From Candidatus Shapirobacteria bacterium (GTDB taxonomy: Bacteria; Patescibacteria; Microgenomatia; UBA12405): DNA of 41,882 nucleotides. The notes below the pieces were generated by a model, which made no database searches, was not told the DNA's origin, and worked only from the letters and a program-made list of their open reading frames with translations. Positions within the stretch are counted from its first letter, which is position 1. Every line of letters begins with the position of its first letter. Shown here piece by piece: positions 33,022-41,431 of the stretch. A program made the position numbers and the translations under genes. Location of the stretch: positions 1 to 41,882 of the forward strand of contig JAQTUF010000008.1 of the NCBI GenBank assembly GCA_028710865.1. Direction: 5' to 3'.

Positions 33022-33066
33022 GCTTCTCCCTTTCATCAAAGGGAGATGTCTGGAGGACAGAGGGAT
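33022..33066. repeat. GC-rich hairpin element resembling a dispersed intergenic repeat
   Basis: A perfect 9-bp stem TCTCCCTTT (33025-33033) and AAAGGGAGA (33038-33046) with a 4-nt loop, followed by TGTC/GACA (33047-33059) and GAGGGAT. The CTCCCTTT-AAAGGGAG core with a CTGTCCTCC flank resembles small dispersed repeats found in other bacteria. It occurs once in this window, so its repeat nature is a guess. Confidence 0.4.
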
Positions 33067-33067
33067 T

Positions 33068-33697
33068 TTAGTAGCCTCGGGCGTATTTTCTAAATAAAAA
33101 TCCACCTAAGCCTAAAGATAAAACTATTCCGGTTTTAATCAAAAGACCAGTATCTCCAGTATTTGGGATAGATACCCCATTACCGATAAAATAACTAGCA
33201 TCATCTTTATCACATATTTCATCAACACAAACTTTAGCAGCATTAGTCTCTTTAGCTAAAGTTTTAACATATTCAGATTGGTCAATTTTAGCTCTAATTA
33301 AATAATCTTTAGATTCACCCACATTCAATTCATCAATAGTCCATTCCACTTTATTATTAGTTTCATCAAAATTTCCTGGAAAGAATATTAATTTTAAAAA
33401 TGGAGGTAAATTATCAGTGACTTTAATATTTTTTAAATCTACATCACCGGTGTTTTCCACCAGAATTTTAAATTCAATTAAATCATTTTCATAAAAGACC
33501 CTTTGGGAAGCTGAAATATTATCTTGATATTCAGAATCACTAACTGATCTTAATTTTTTATCAATTGAAATTGTTTTTTTATCACTATCAGAATAAGAAG
33601 TGGCTCCCGCTCTTATTGGAAATAAGGACGAAAACAACACCGCCATAGCGGCAATTATCAATACAATAGATACAATTTTGTGTTCCACCTGCTTCAT
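33068..33697 (-). CDS. DUF11-like surface protein with IPNTG sortase signal
   Basis: A 209-aa exported protein. The signal peptide spans about 7-31. A DUF11-type immunoglobulin-like domain (about 60-140) has VENTGDVDLKNIKVTDNLPPFLKL and WTIDELNVGE. The C-terminus is a full cell-wall sorting signal: IPNTG at 177-181, a hydrophobic helix (about 184-202) and a basic tail (RKYARGY). A Cys pair (CVDEIC, 157-162) could form a disulfide. This is a likely substrate of the sortase at 10431-11120. It has the most consensus-like promoter of the window, so it may be an abundant surface protein. Confidence 0.88.
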   Translation of the reverse strand: MKQVEHKIVSIVLIIAAMAVLFSSLFPIRAGATSYSDSDKKTISIDKKLRSVSDSEYQDNISASQRVFYENDLIEFKILVENTGDVDLKNIKVTDNLPPFLKLIFFPGNFDETNNKVEWTIDELNVGESKDYLIRAKIDQSEYVKTLAKETNAAKVCVDEICDKDDASYFIGNGVSIPNTGDTGLLIKTGIVLSLGLGGFLFRKYARGY

Positions 33698-33725
33698 AAA
33701 TTATATTAAAAAATAATTATAGGAC

Positions 33726-33754
33726 ATTATATCCAGACTTTATCTATTTGTCAA
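33726..33754 (-). promoter_or_regulatory. Consensus promoter of the surface protein gene
   Basis: On the minus strand a perfect TTGACA (plus 33749-33754), a 17-bp spacer and a perfect TATAAT (plus 33726-33731). The predicted leader is about 20 nt. It is the only fully consensus sigma-70-type promoter I see in the window. Confidence 0.82.
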
Positions 33755-33770
33755 GTAAATTATATTAATC

Positions 33771-33799
33771 TTGTTAAAGTGATTATTATTGCTTATACT
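33771..33799 (+). promoter_or_regulatory. Promoter of the surface-glycan locus
   Basis: TTGTTA at 33771-33776, a 17-bp spacer and TATACT at 33794-33799, ending 7 nt before the ATG at 33807. It predicts a leaderless first mRNA for the glycosyltransferase operon. Confidence 0.7.
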
Positions 33800-33806
33800 C
33801 GATAAT

Positions 33807-34535
33807 ATGAGTAAATTTTTAATAAAAGAATTATCCGTCTTTTTTCCTTGTTACAATGAAGCTAAAAATATTACCAACACTATCAATAAAGCTGTCCCAG
33901 TTTTGAAAAAAGTTGCTCAAAAATGGGAAATTATTTTAATTAATGACGGTTCTAAAGATGATACTGCCAAAGTTCTAGACGAGATTAAAAAGAAATATCC
34001 ACTACAAATTAAGATCATTACTCACAATCCCAACCGTGGTTATGGTGCTGCTCTCAAAAGTGGTCTTTATAATTCTCAATATCCATGGATTGCCTTTACT
34101 GATTCTGATGGCCAATTCGATTTTTCCGAAATTACAAAATTTATTAAAAAACAACAAAATACTAAATCAGATTTAGTTATTGGTTACTATCTTTCTCGAC
34201 AAGTTTCTCGCGGAGCTATTATTACCTCCAAAATTTGGGAATTAATTGTTTTTATCCTTTTTGGGCTTAAAGTTAGAGATATTGATTGTGGATTTAAGTT
34301 AATTAGTAAAAAAGTTGCCGATACTATTCCCAAACTTGAAGCAGAAAGAGGTGCTTTTATAAGTAGTGAATTGCTTATTAAAGCCAAAAAAGCCGGTTTC
34401 AAAATCACTGAAATCGGAGTTCATCATTATCCTCGAGTTGAGGGTCAAGCCACTGGCAGAAATATTAAAGTTATTATAAAAAGTTTTTCTGATCTTTTTC
34501 GTCTTTGGTTTAAAATCAATTTTATTCATGATTAA
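33807..34535 (+). CDS. Family 2 glycosyltransferase (polyprenyl-phosphate sugar synthase-like)
   Basis: A 242-aa GT2 enzyme of the dolichol-phosphate-mannose-synthase type. The nucleotide-binding start is VFFPCYNEAKNI, followed by ILINDGSKDDT, the metal-binding DSDGQFDFSE and DIDCGFKLIS. There are no C-terminal membrane helices, so it is a soluble or peripheral form. It would load a sugar onto a polyprenyl phosphate, which the GT-C proteins encoded downstream then use outside the membrane. The ATG at 33807 fits the promoter; an in-frame TTG at 33789 lies before the -10 box. The 3' end overlaps the next gene by 8 nt. Confidence 0.9.
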   Translation: MSKFLIKELSVFFPCYNEAKNITNTINKAVPVLKKVAQKWEIILINDGSKDDTAKVLDEIKKKYPLQIKIITHNPNRGYGAALKSGLYNSQYPWIAFTDSDGQFDFSEITKFIKKQQNTKSDLVIGYYLSRQVSRGAIITSKIWELIVFILFGLKVRDIDCGFKLISKKVADTIPKLEAERGAFISSELLIKAKKAGFKITEIGVHHYPRVEGQATGRNIKVIIKSFSDLFRLWFKINFIHD

Positions 34536-36009
34536 AAAGATTATTTCTAAATATTGGGTTTTGATAATTATTCTTTTACTAGGTGCTTTTCTTCGGCTTT
34601 ACCAAATAGGTGATTATATGGAATTTTTAGGTGATCAAGGTAGGGATGTCACTATTATTAGAGATTTTCTTAAAAATGGTGATTTATTCTTTATCGGTCC
34701 TCAGACTAGTATCGGCAACATGTATCTTGGCCCATATTTTTATTATCTTATTGCTCCTTCTCTATGGCTAGCAAACTATAATCCAATAGGGCCTGCTATT
34801 TTTATTGCTTTGATCAATATTGCTACTATTTTTCTCATTTATTTTGTATCTAAACATTGGTTTAATCAGTCTACCGGACTTATTGCTTCTTTTATGTTTG
34901 CCACTTCTCCAGTTGTTATTAAATATTCCAATTTTATTTGGAATCCCAATATTATGCCCTTTTTTGCTCTTTTATTTATCTTTCTATTTTTTGAGGCCAT
35001 ATTCCACCAAAAATATCGTTATTTTATTTGGGCTACCCTCGCTTTTGTTATGGTCATCAACAGTCACTATTTAGGATTAGCTCTTCTACCTTTAGTTGGT
35101 TTATATTGGCTAATTCAATTTATTAAGTTTTTTAAAAACAAATCACCTCAAATTAAACCATTTTTAATCAATTCTTTAATTGCCTTATTTGTTTTTATAA
35201 TTTCTCTTACCCCTCAAATACTTTTTGATATCAAACATCAGGGTCAAAATTTTCATGCCTTAGTTAATTTTTTTACTTATCGAGAAACTACCGTCAATAT
35301 TAAAGCTTATAAAGCTATTCCCAAACTTATACCTTTATTTGATCAAGTAAATACTCGTCTTTTAGCCGGCAAAAATGAAACAGTTGGAATTATTGTTAGT
35401 ATTGTCTTTATTATTGGATTATTTCTAATATTTTTAAAGAAAACACCAAAAAAAAACCGTTTCTTTTGGATTTCTTGCCTTTGGTATTTATCTGGTTTAG
35501 TTTCTTTAGCTCTCTATAAACAACATATCTATGATCACTATTTTGGGTTTTTATTTCCTGTTGTTTTTATATTGATGGCCTATCTTATCAATCGTATAAA
35601 ATGCTTAGGCATACCTTTATTGATTTTAATCATAATTTTTTCTTTACTTCAAAACCCATTTCGTTGGAGTGGAGTTAAACAATTAGATACTACCAATCAG
35701 ATTGTTGATTCTATTTTAGAAAAAGCTGATGATCAAAGCTTCAATTTTGCTCTATTAGCCAAACAAAATTATGATCCACCATATCGCTATATTATTACCC
35801 AAAAAAATGGCAAAATAGTTGATCTTCACAATCAAATCTCTGATCAGCTTTTTGTTGTTTGTGAGCCATTTCAGATTGATTGTAATCCTATTAATAATCC
35901 AGAATGGTCTGTTGCTGCCTTTGGTTGGGCAAAAATAGATCAGCAATGGGAAATAAACGGCATAAAAATTTTTAGACTGATTCATAATCTAGATGGCAAA
36001 AAAGAATAA
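34528..36009 (+). CDS. GT-C membrane glycosyltransferase (PMT/ArnT-like), 1
   Basis: A 493-aa polytopic protein with about 10-12 membrane helices and a soluble C-terminal part. The first extracellular loop carries FLGDQGRDVTIIRDFL, the acidic motif position of GT-C enzymes that use polyprenyl-phosphate sugars, followed by GPYFYYLIAP. It would transfer a sugar to a glycan or protein outside the membrane. It overlaps both neighbours (8 nt and 17 nt). The donor and acceptor are unknown. Confidence 0.82.
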   Translation: MIKKIISKYWVLIIILLLGAFLRLYQIGDYMEFLGDQGRDVTIIRDFLKNGDLFFIGPQTSIGNMYLGPYFYYLIAPSLWLANYNPIGPAIFIALINIATIFLIYFVSKHWFNQSTGLIASFMFATSPVVIKYSNFIWNPNIMPFFALLFIFLFFEAIFHQKYRYFIWATLAFVMVINSHYLGLALLPLVGLYWLIQFIKFFKNKSPQIKPFLINSLIALFVFIISLTPQILFDIKHQGQNFHALVNFFTYRETTVNIKAYKAIPKLIPLFDQVNTRLLAGKNETVGIIVSIVFIIGLFLIFLKKTPKKNRFFWISCLWYLSGLVSLALYKQHIYDHYFGFLFPVVFILMAYLINRIKCLGIPLLILIIIFSLLQNPFRWSGVKQLDTTNQIVDSILEKADDQSFNFALLAKQNYDPPYRYIITQKNGKIVDLHNQISDQLFVVCEPFQIDCNPINNPEWSVAAFGWAKIDQQWEINGIKIFRLIHNLDGKKE

Positions 36010-37342
36010 AATTAAGTTTTTTTTACAATCTAATTTATTTTTAATAATCATTATTTCTCTCTTTACTTTGTTTTTTTCTTTATTAAAACTTAGTAAGGGT
36101 TATACCTTTGAATGGGATCAAGCCGACGATGCCAGTAAAGTTTTTTCTATTATTAGCCAAAAAAAACCTCTTCTTATAGGTCCCCGAGTTAGTAATGATA
36201 ATGGTTTTTTTGTTGGACCATATCATTATTATTTTCTTTTACCTTTCTTTTTATTAACTAAAGGAGACCCTGTCGCTGGCAGTTATGCTGTTATTTTTAT
36301 TAATCTTTTAACCACAATAGTCTCTTTTCTTTTAATTAAAAAGATTTTTAATCCCAAAACTGCTTTTATCGCTTCCCTTTTACTTTCTATTTGTTTAGGT
36401 AAAACGTGTTGGAATGTTATGTATAGTCCTCTTATCGCCATTTCTGTTTTTTATGTTTGTTATCAAATTATCAATAATAAGTTTAAATTTCCCTTAGCTA
36501 TGTTTATTGCTGGATTTATTTCCACTATTCACTTAGTTCCTGCCTCTTTAGTTCCAATAATTATACTTTCTTTCTTTTTAGCGCCTCAAAAACCCAAACT
36601 TAAAGAAATATTTTTAGGTATTTTATTTTTTATAATTCCCTTTATTCCTCTAATTATTTTTGATATTAGACATGATTTTTTAAACTTAAATAAATTATTA
36701 TTAATGGTTTTTGGTAGAAACAATATTACTATTTCGACTATTCCACCACTTTGGTTGCGTTCATTTTGGCGTAGCCTTAATATTTTTAGTTTTTTCCCAA
36801 AAACTTTTGGCAGAATTTTTTCTTTACTTATACTAATAATTAGCCCATTTTTATTTAAAAATCCCAAAATTAAAATTTTAGTTTTTGTTTGGATTGTTTT
36901 ACCCCTTTTGGTTCTATCACAATATCATGGTGCTATTTCAGAATATTATTACGACTTAGTAATTTATTTATTACCTTTATTTTTAAGCTTAATTTTAATC
37001 AAAATGATAAAAAAAGTTTGGATTTTATATTTAATCCTTTTTATTATATTTTTATTTTCTATTTGTCAAATTAATTCCATTAAACCTTCTTTAGTTAGTC
37101 TTCAAGATAAAAAAGCCATTGTTAGTTATTTAATCAATCAAAAACAAGATCAGCCCTTTAATCTCTCTTATGAAACTGGAGTTGGTCTTGATTTTGGTTT
37201 TAATTACCTTTTTAGTTATTTAAACCATCTTCCTCAAAATGTACCCAATGCTCATTTATATACTCTTTTTACTGACAATACCCTTCCTCAAAATAGTAAT
37301 ATTGTCTTTAAACAAAGTATCTACTCCTTAGTTAGGAAATAA
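35993..37342 (+). CDS. GT-C membrane glycosyltransferase (PMT/ArnT-like), 2
   Basis: A 449-aa polytopic protein, probably a diverged paralogue of the preceding one: first loop FEWDQADDASKVFSII, then LIGPRVSNDNGFFVGPYHYYFLLPFF, with the same GPYxYY motif. About ten membrane helices follow and the soluble C-terminal part is short. It overlaps the upstream gene by 17 nt, implying coupled translation. Function as a second sugar transferase of the same pathway is inferred. Confidence 0.8.
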   Translation: MAKKNKIKFFLQSNLFLIIIISLFTLFFSLLKLSKGYTFEWDQADDASKVFSIISQKKPLLIGPRVSNDNGFFVGPYHYYFLLPFFLLTKGDPVAGSYAVIFINLLTTIVSFLLIKKIFNPKTAFIASLLLSICLGKTCWNVMYSPLIAISVFYVCYQIINNKFKFPLAMFIAGFISTIHLVPASLVPIIILSFFLAPQKPKLKEIFLGILFFIIPFIPLIIFDIRHDFLNLNKLLLMVFGRNNITISTIPPLWLRSFWRSLNIFSFFPKTFGRIFSLLILIISPFLFKNPKIKILVFVWIVLPLLVLSQYHGAISEYYYDLVIYLLPLFLSLILIKMIKKVWILYLILFIIFLFSICQINSIKPSLVSLQDKKAIVSYLINQKQDQPFNLSYETGVGLDFGFNYLFSYLNHLPQNVPNAHLYTLFTDNTLPQNSNIVFKQSIYSLVRK

Positions 37343-37368
37343 ATTAAGTTAAAATAGTATTATAAATT

Positions 37369-38139
37369 ATGAATAAAGGTATCTCCATTGTCATTCCTTG
37401 CTACAACGAAGAAAACAATTTAAAAAATAATGTTCTCCAAGAAGTTTATGATTTTCTTAAGACCCAAAAATTTAATTGGGAAGTAATTATTTGTAACGAT
37501 GAATCAACTGATAATAGCCTTAAATTAGTTCACGATTTTGTTTCTAAACATCCTAATTTTAGAGTTCTTGATTTACCCCATGGTGGTAAACCTTCAGCCG
37601 TTTGGGGAGGTATCAAACAAGCCAAATATCCAATAGTTCTTTTTACTGATATGGATCAATCCACTCCGTTAACAGAATTAACAAAATTGTTACCTTATTT
37701 TGATCAAGGGTTTGATGTAGTCATTGGTTCTCGTGGAGTTGTTCGTGAAGGTAATTCATTTTTACGTCGAATTGGTGCTCCTATTTTTCTTTTTTTTCGC
37801 CGTTTAGTTTTACTTAGAAATATTATTGATACTCAATGTGGTTTCAAGGCTATTAAGACTGATTTAGCTAAAAAAATTTTTCCTAAACTTCAGTTTTTTA
37901 AAGATAAAACTGATAACAAAGGTTGGCGAGTTTCTGCTTTTGATGTTGAACTTCTTTTTATGATTCAAAAATGGGGTTACAAAATTAAAGAAGTCCCTGT
38001 TAAATGGCATGATGAAGATACCAGTTTAACTAAAGGTGACGCTGTCGCTCGTTATAAAAAAGAATCAATTCAAATGATTCAAGAAATTATCAGGATTAAG
38101 ACCAATGATCTTAAAGGTTTTTATGATAAAAAAATATAA
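37369..38139 (+). CDS. Family 2 glycosyltransferase, second copy
   Basis: A 256-aa GT2 enzyme of the polyprenyl-phosphate type: VIPCYNEENNL, ICNDESTDNS, the metal site TDMDQSTPL and DTQCGFKAIK. It differs from the first copy in the acidic motif (DMDQ against DSDG) and in a longer C-terminal part with WHDEDTSLTKGDAV, so it may use another sugar. No membrane helix is seen. Two -10-like boxes lie in the 26-nt gap upstream. It overlaps the next gene by 17 nt if the ATG at 38123 is used. Confidence 0.88.
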   Translation: MNKGISIVIPCYNEENNLKNNVLQEVYDFLKTQKFNWEVIICNDESTDNSLKLVHDFVSKHPNFRVLDLPHGGKPSAVWGGIKQAKYPIVLFTDMDQSTPLTELTKLLPYFDQGFDVVIGSRGVVREGNSFLRRIGAPIFLFFRRLVLLRNIIDTQCGFKAIKTDLAKKIFPKLQFFKDKTDNKGWRVSAFDVELLFMIQKWGYKIKEVPVKWHDEDTSLTKGDAVARYKKESIQMIQEIIRIKTNDLKGFYDKKI

Positions 38140-39661
38140 ATTTTTTATTAAAATAATAGTTATTATTCTTATTATTGGAGTTTTTTTTCTAACTCGTCTC
38201 CAAAATCTAACTTCAATTCCTGTTTTTGGTGACGAAGCAATTTATATTCGTTGGGCACAAGTTATTAAAAGTGTTGAAACATTAAGATTTATTCCTCAAA
38301 CCGACGGCAAACAACCACTTTTTATGTGGGTTACTGCCATTATTTTTAAATTTATTTCTGATCCACTTATTGCTGGTCGCTTTGTTTCTATTTTGGCTGG
38401 TTTAGGTATTATGTTGGGAATTTTTTTAACTACTTCTATTATTGTTTCATTTTCTAAAAAAGAATCTAATCCTTTTAAATTCATTTTTTTATCCATTAAA
38501 GAAAATTTTTATTTAGCAATATTTTCCAGTTTAATTTATATTTTTCTCCCATTTTCTTTTTTCTTTGATAGATTAGCGGTTCCCGATAATATGTTGTCTT
38601 TATTTGGTATTTGGTCACTTTTCTTTTCCTTATTATTAGCTAAATTTAAAAGGTTAGATTTAACCTTTATTTTGGGTGTCATTTTAGGATTAGCCTGGTT
38701 AACCAAATCTCCAGCAGTTTATTTTATTGTCCTTTCCGTTTTTACTTATTTAGTTTTTAATTTAAAAAATTTAAAAACAATTTATTTACCTGTAATTTCG
38801 GTAATTATTTCTTTTATTATCTATAATATTCTTCGGCTTGGACCTCAATTTCAAATGATTGCTATTAGAAATAAAGATTATATTTGGCCATTATCAGAAA
38901 TTTTAAAACATCCATTTGATCCTCTTAAGCCTCATCTCCTTGATACTATTTCTATTTATTGGCAATATATTTCTGTCTCTATTTTATTCTTCAGTATTTT
39001 GGGTTTAATTTTATTAATTATTAAAAACAAAAAACATCTTAAATTTGACCTTAAATACCTAGTTTTAACTTCTTGGTGGATATTACCTTTAATTTCCAAT
39101 TGTATTTTTGCTAAAGTCTTTACTGCTAGATATATTCTTTTTACCCTTCCACCATTAATTATTTTAATTACTTTATTACTGTCAAATTTTTTTTCTAAAA
39201 ATATTTTCAAAATTTTATTTTTAGTATTACTATCAATTCCTAATTTTATTTTTATAAAAAATCTTTCTCTTAACCCGTTTAATGTCAAATTATTAGGTAC
39301 AGAAACAGGTTATTTACAAAGTTGGACTTCAGGCTGGGGAATTAAAGAATCAGCCGATTTTCTAAAAGTTAGGTCACTTGAAGCCAATGTTATCGTCGGC
39401 ACTGAAGGTAATTTTGGTACTCTCCCTGATGGTCTTCAAATCTATACCAATCAAGTTAATCAATTAACTATTATTGGCCTTGGTCTAGGTTTTACTCAAA
39501 TTCCCCAAAACCTTATTAATGCCAAAAATTATGGTGATGAAGTTTATCTTCTTATCAATAAGTCTCGTTTTAAAATTGATTCCATTGATCAATCAAAATT
39601 AACCTTAATTAAATCTTTTTCCAAGCCAGATCAAGACGAACTACTCTTATATCAGCTATAA
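38123..39661 (+). CDS. GT-C membrane glycosyltransferase (ArnT/PMT_2 type), 3
   Basis: A 512-aa polytopic protein with the classical first-loop motif FGDEAIYIRWAQ of ArnT/PMT enzymes, then QTDGKQPLFMWV, and about 10-12 membrane helices. The C-terminal soluble part contains ESADFLKV and VGTEGNFGTLPDGL. The ATG at 38123 is preferred to one at 38105 because AAAGG lies 5 nt before it and the product then begins with a basic stretch leading into the first helix. The acceptor could be a polysaccharide, lipid or surface protein. Confidence 0.83.
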   Translation: MIKKYKFFIKIIVIILIIGVFFLTRLQNLTSIPVFGDEAIYIRWAQVIKSVETLRFIPQTDGKQPLFMWVTAIIFKFISDPLIAGRFVSILAGLGIMLGIFLTTSIIVSFSKKESNPFKFIFLSIKENFYLAIFSSLIYIFLPFSFFFDRLAVPDNMLSLFGIWSLFFSLLLAKFKRLDLTFILGVILGLAWLTKSPAVYFIVLSVFTYLVFNLKNLKTIYLPVISVIISFIIYNILRLGPQFQMIAIRNKDYIWPLSEILKHPFDPLKPHLLDTISIYWQYISVSILFFSILGLILLIIKNKKHLKFDLKYLVLTSWWILPLISNCIFAKVFTARYILFTLPPLIILITLLLSNFFSKNIFKILFLVLLSIPNFIFIKNLSLNPFNVKLLGTETGYLQSWTSGWGIKESADFLKVRSLEANVIVGTEGNFGTLPDGLQIYTNQVNQLTIIGLGLGFTQIPQNLINAKNYGDEVYLLINKSRFKIDSIDQSKLTLIKSFSKPDQDELLLYQL

Positions 39662-39667
39662 TCTTTT

Positions 39668-41431
39668 ATGTCTATAAATTTTAAAACTATTATTAAAAAT
39701 AAACTTTTCTGGCCGATTTTGACTTTTATTTTAATAATTCCCGCTTTTTCATTTCTTCTGAAATCCGGTTATTATAATATGCATGACGATATGCAATTAA
39801 TTCGTCAATTGGAAATGGAAAAATGTCTTCAAGATGGCCAAATCCCTTGTCGTTGGACACCAGATTTAGGTTATGGATATGGGTATCCGCTTTTTAATTT
39901 TTATCCACCTATGCCCTATATTGTTGGTCAAGTTTATCGGACTATTGGTTTTTCTTTCATTAATTCTGTCAAAGCTACTGCTATTACTCAAATAATTCTT
40001 TCAGCCGCTTTTATTTATCTTTTATCTTCATCTATTTTTGGTCCTATTGGTGGGTTTCTTTCATCTCTTTTTTATACCTATGCTCCATACCACGCTCTCA
40101 ATATTTACGTTAGAGGAGCTATGAATGAAGCGTGGGCAGCTGTCTTTTTTCCTCTTATTTTTTATTTTTCTCGTCGCTTAATTTTAGAAAACAAATTTAA
40201 ATATATTTTAGGATTATCTCTTGGTTTTGCTGGTCTCTTGCTTTCTCATAATCCAATGGCTCTAACTTTTATCCCTATTCTATTTGTTTGGATTTTGTTT
40301 TGGCTTTTTACTAAATATAAAAAACCATTTTCTTTGTTTTTAAAAAAACAGATTTCTGTATTTGTAAAATTAGTTTTATCAGGGATTTTTACTGCCGGTT
40401 TAACTGCCTTTTATACTCTTCCAGTTCTTTTTGAATCGAAATATGTTCAAATCGATTCCATGTTTACCGGTTATTATCATTTTTCTATTCACTTTGCCAC
40501 GCTTTATGAACTTTTCATTAGAAGTTTTTGGGGTGATGGTGCTTCTGTTTGGGGCCCCAATGATGATATGTCGTTTGCTATTGGTTATCTTCATTGGATA
40601 ATTCCACTTTTAATTTTAGTTTTAATTGGATTTTTAATTGTTAAAAATAAAAAAAATATTGCCAAAATTAATCCTAAGATTTGGTTATTGATCTTATTGA
40701 TTTTTATGGGGTTAGGAACAGTTTTTATGACCCACAATAAATCCACTTTCATTTGGTTGCTTTTTCCTATTATTCAAAAAATTCAATTTCCGTGGCGATT
40801 TCTAAATCATTCTGTTTTTTTATTTTCACTTTCTATTGGTGGATTAATAATGGTTTTGCCAAGTTTTATTTCTCAAAAAGTAAAAATTAGTTTCATTTCT
40901 TTAATAATTATTCTTCTTTTTGCTCTAAATATTTCTCATTTTACTCCCATTCATTATGGTCCGATTACTGATGACCAAAAATTTTCAGGAAAAGCTTGGA
41001 CTAATCAAATTACTTCTGGTATCTATGACTATCTTCCTAAGACTGCTCGAATTGCCGCCCAAAGGGCTGCTAACCCTTTTGTTGATGAAATTAGCCCAAC
41101 TAACTCTATTTATCAATTAAATGACCAAAAACAAGGGACTGATTGGATGTTTTTTACTATTAATCTTAATCAATCATCTCAAATTACTTTATCGCAATTG
41201 GCTTTTCCTAAATTTATTATTACTGATAATGGTAAAGAAATTAATTACCAAATTGAACCAGAACTTGGTCGTTTAGTGGTAGATTTATCAGCCGGAAATC
41301 ATCAAATTTTTGTCAAGTTTACTAACACTCCAATTCGAATAATTTCTAATTATTTATCATTAATTTCTTGGCTTATTGTTTTATTTATTTTTTCTAAACC
41401 TCTATGGAAACGATTGATCTTGAAGAAATAA
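39668..41431 (+). CDS. Large GT-C-like membrane protein (PTPS-related / YfhO-like type)
   Basis: A 587-aa polytopic protein with about 12 membrane helices. The first loop has MHDDMQLIRQLEMEKCLQ, then PDLGYGYGYPLFNFYPPMPY, a pattern I associate with the family called 6-pyruvoyl-tetrahydropterin synthase-related membrane proteins, which is named from a loose match and is in fact GT-C-like. The external segment YDYLPKTAR near 450 is also typical. It probably transfers sugars outside the membrane. The end overlaps the flippase gene by 28 nt. Confidence 0.75.
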   Translation: MSINFKTIIKNKLFWPILTFILIIPAFSFLLKSGYYNMHDDMQLIRQLEMEKCLQDGQIPCRWTPDLGYGYGYPLFNFYPPMPYIVGQVYRTIGFSFINSVKATAITQIILSAAFIYLLSSSIFGPIGGFLSSLFYTYAPYHALNIYVRGAMNEAWAAVFFPLIFYFSRRLILENKFKYILGLSLGFAGLLLSHNPMALTFIPILFVWILFWLFTKYKKPFSLFLKKQISVFVKLVLSGIFTAGLTAFYTLPVLFESKYVQIDSMFTGYYHFSIHFATLYELFIRSFWGDGASVWGPNDDMSFAIGYLHWIIPLLILVLIGFLIVKNKKNIAKINPKIWLLILLIFMGLGTVFMTHNKSTFIWLLFPIIQKIQFPWRFLNHSVFLFSLSIGGLIMVLPSFISQKVKISFISLIIILLFALNISHFTPIHYGPITDDQKFSGKAWTNQITSGIYDYLPKTARIAAQRAANPFVDEISPTNSIYQLNDQKQGTDWMFFTINLNQSSQITLSQLAFPKFIITDNGKEINYQIEPELGRLVVDLSAGNHQIFVKFTNTPIRIISNYLSLISWLIVLFIFSKPLWKRLILKK

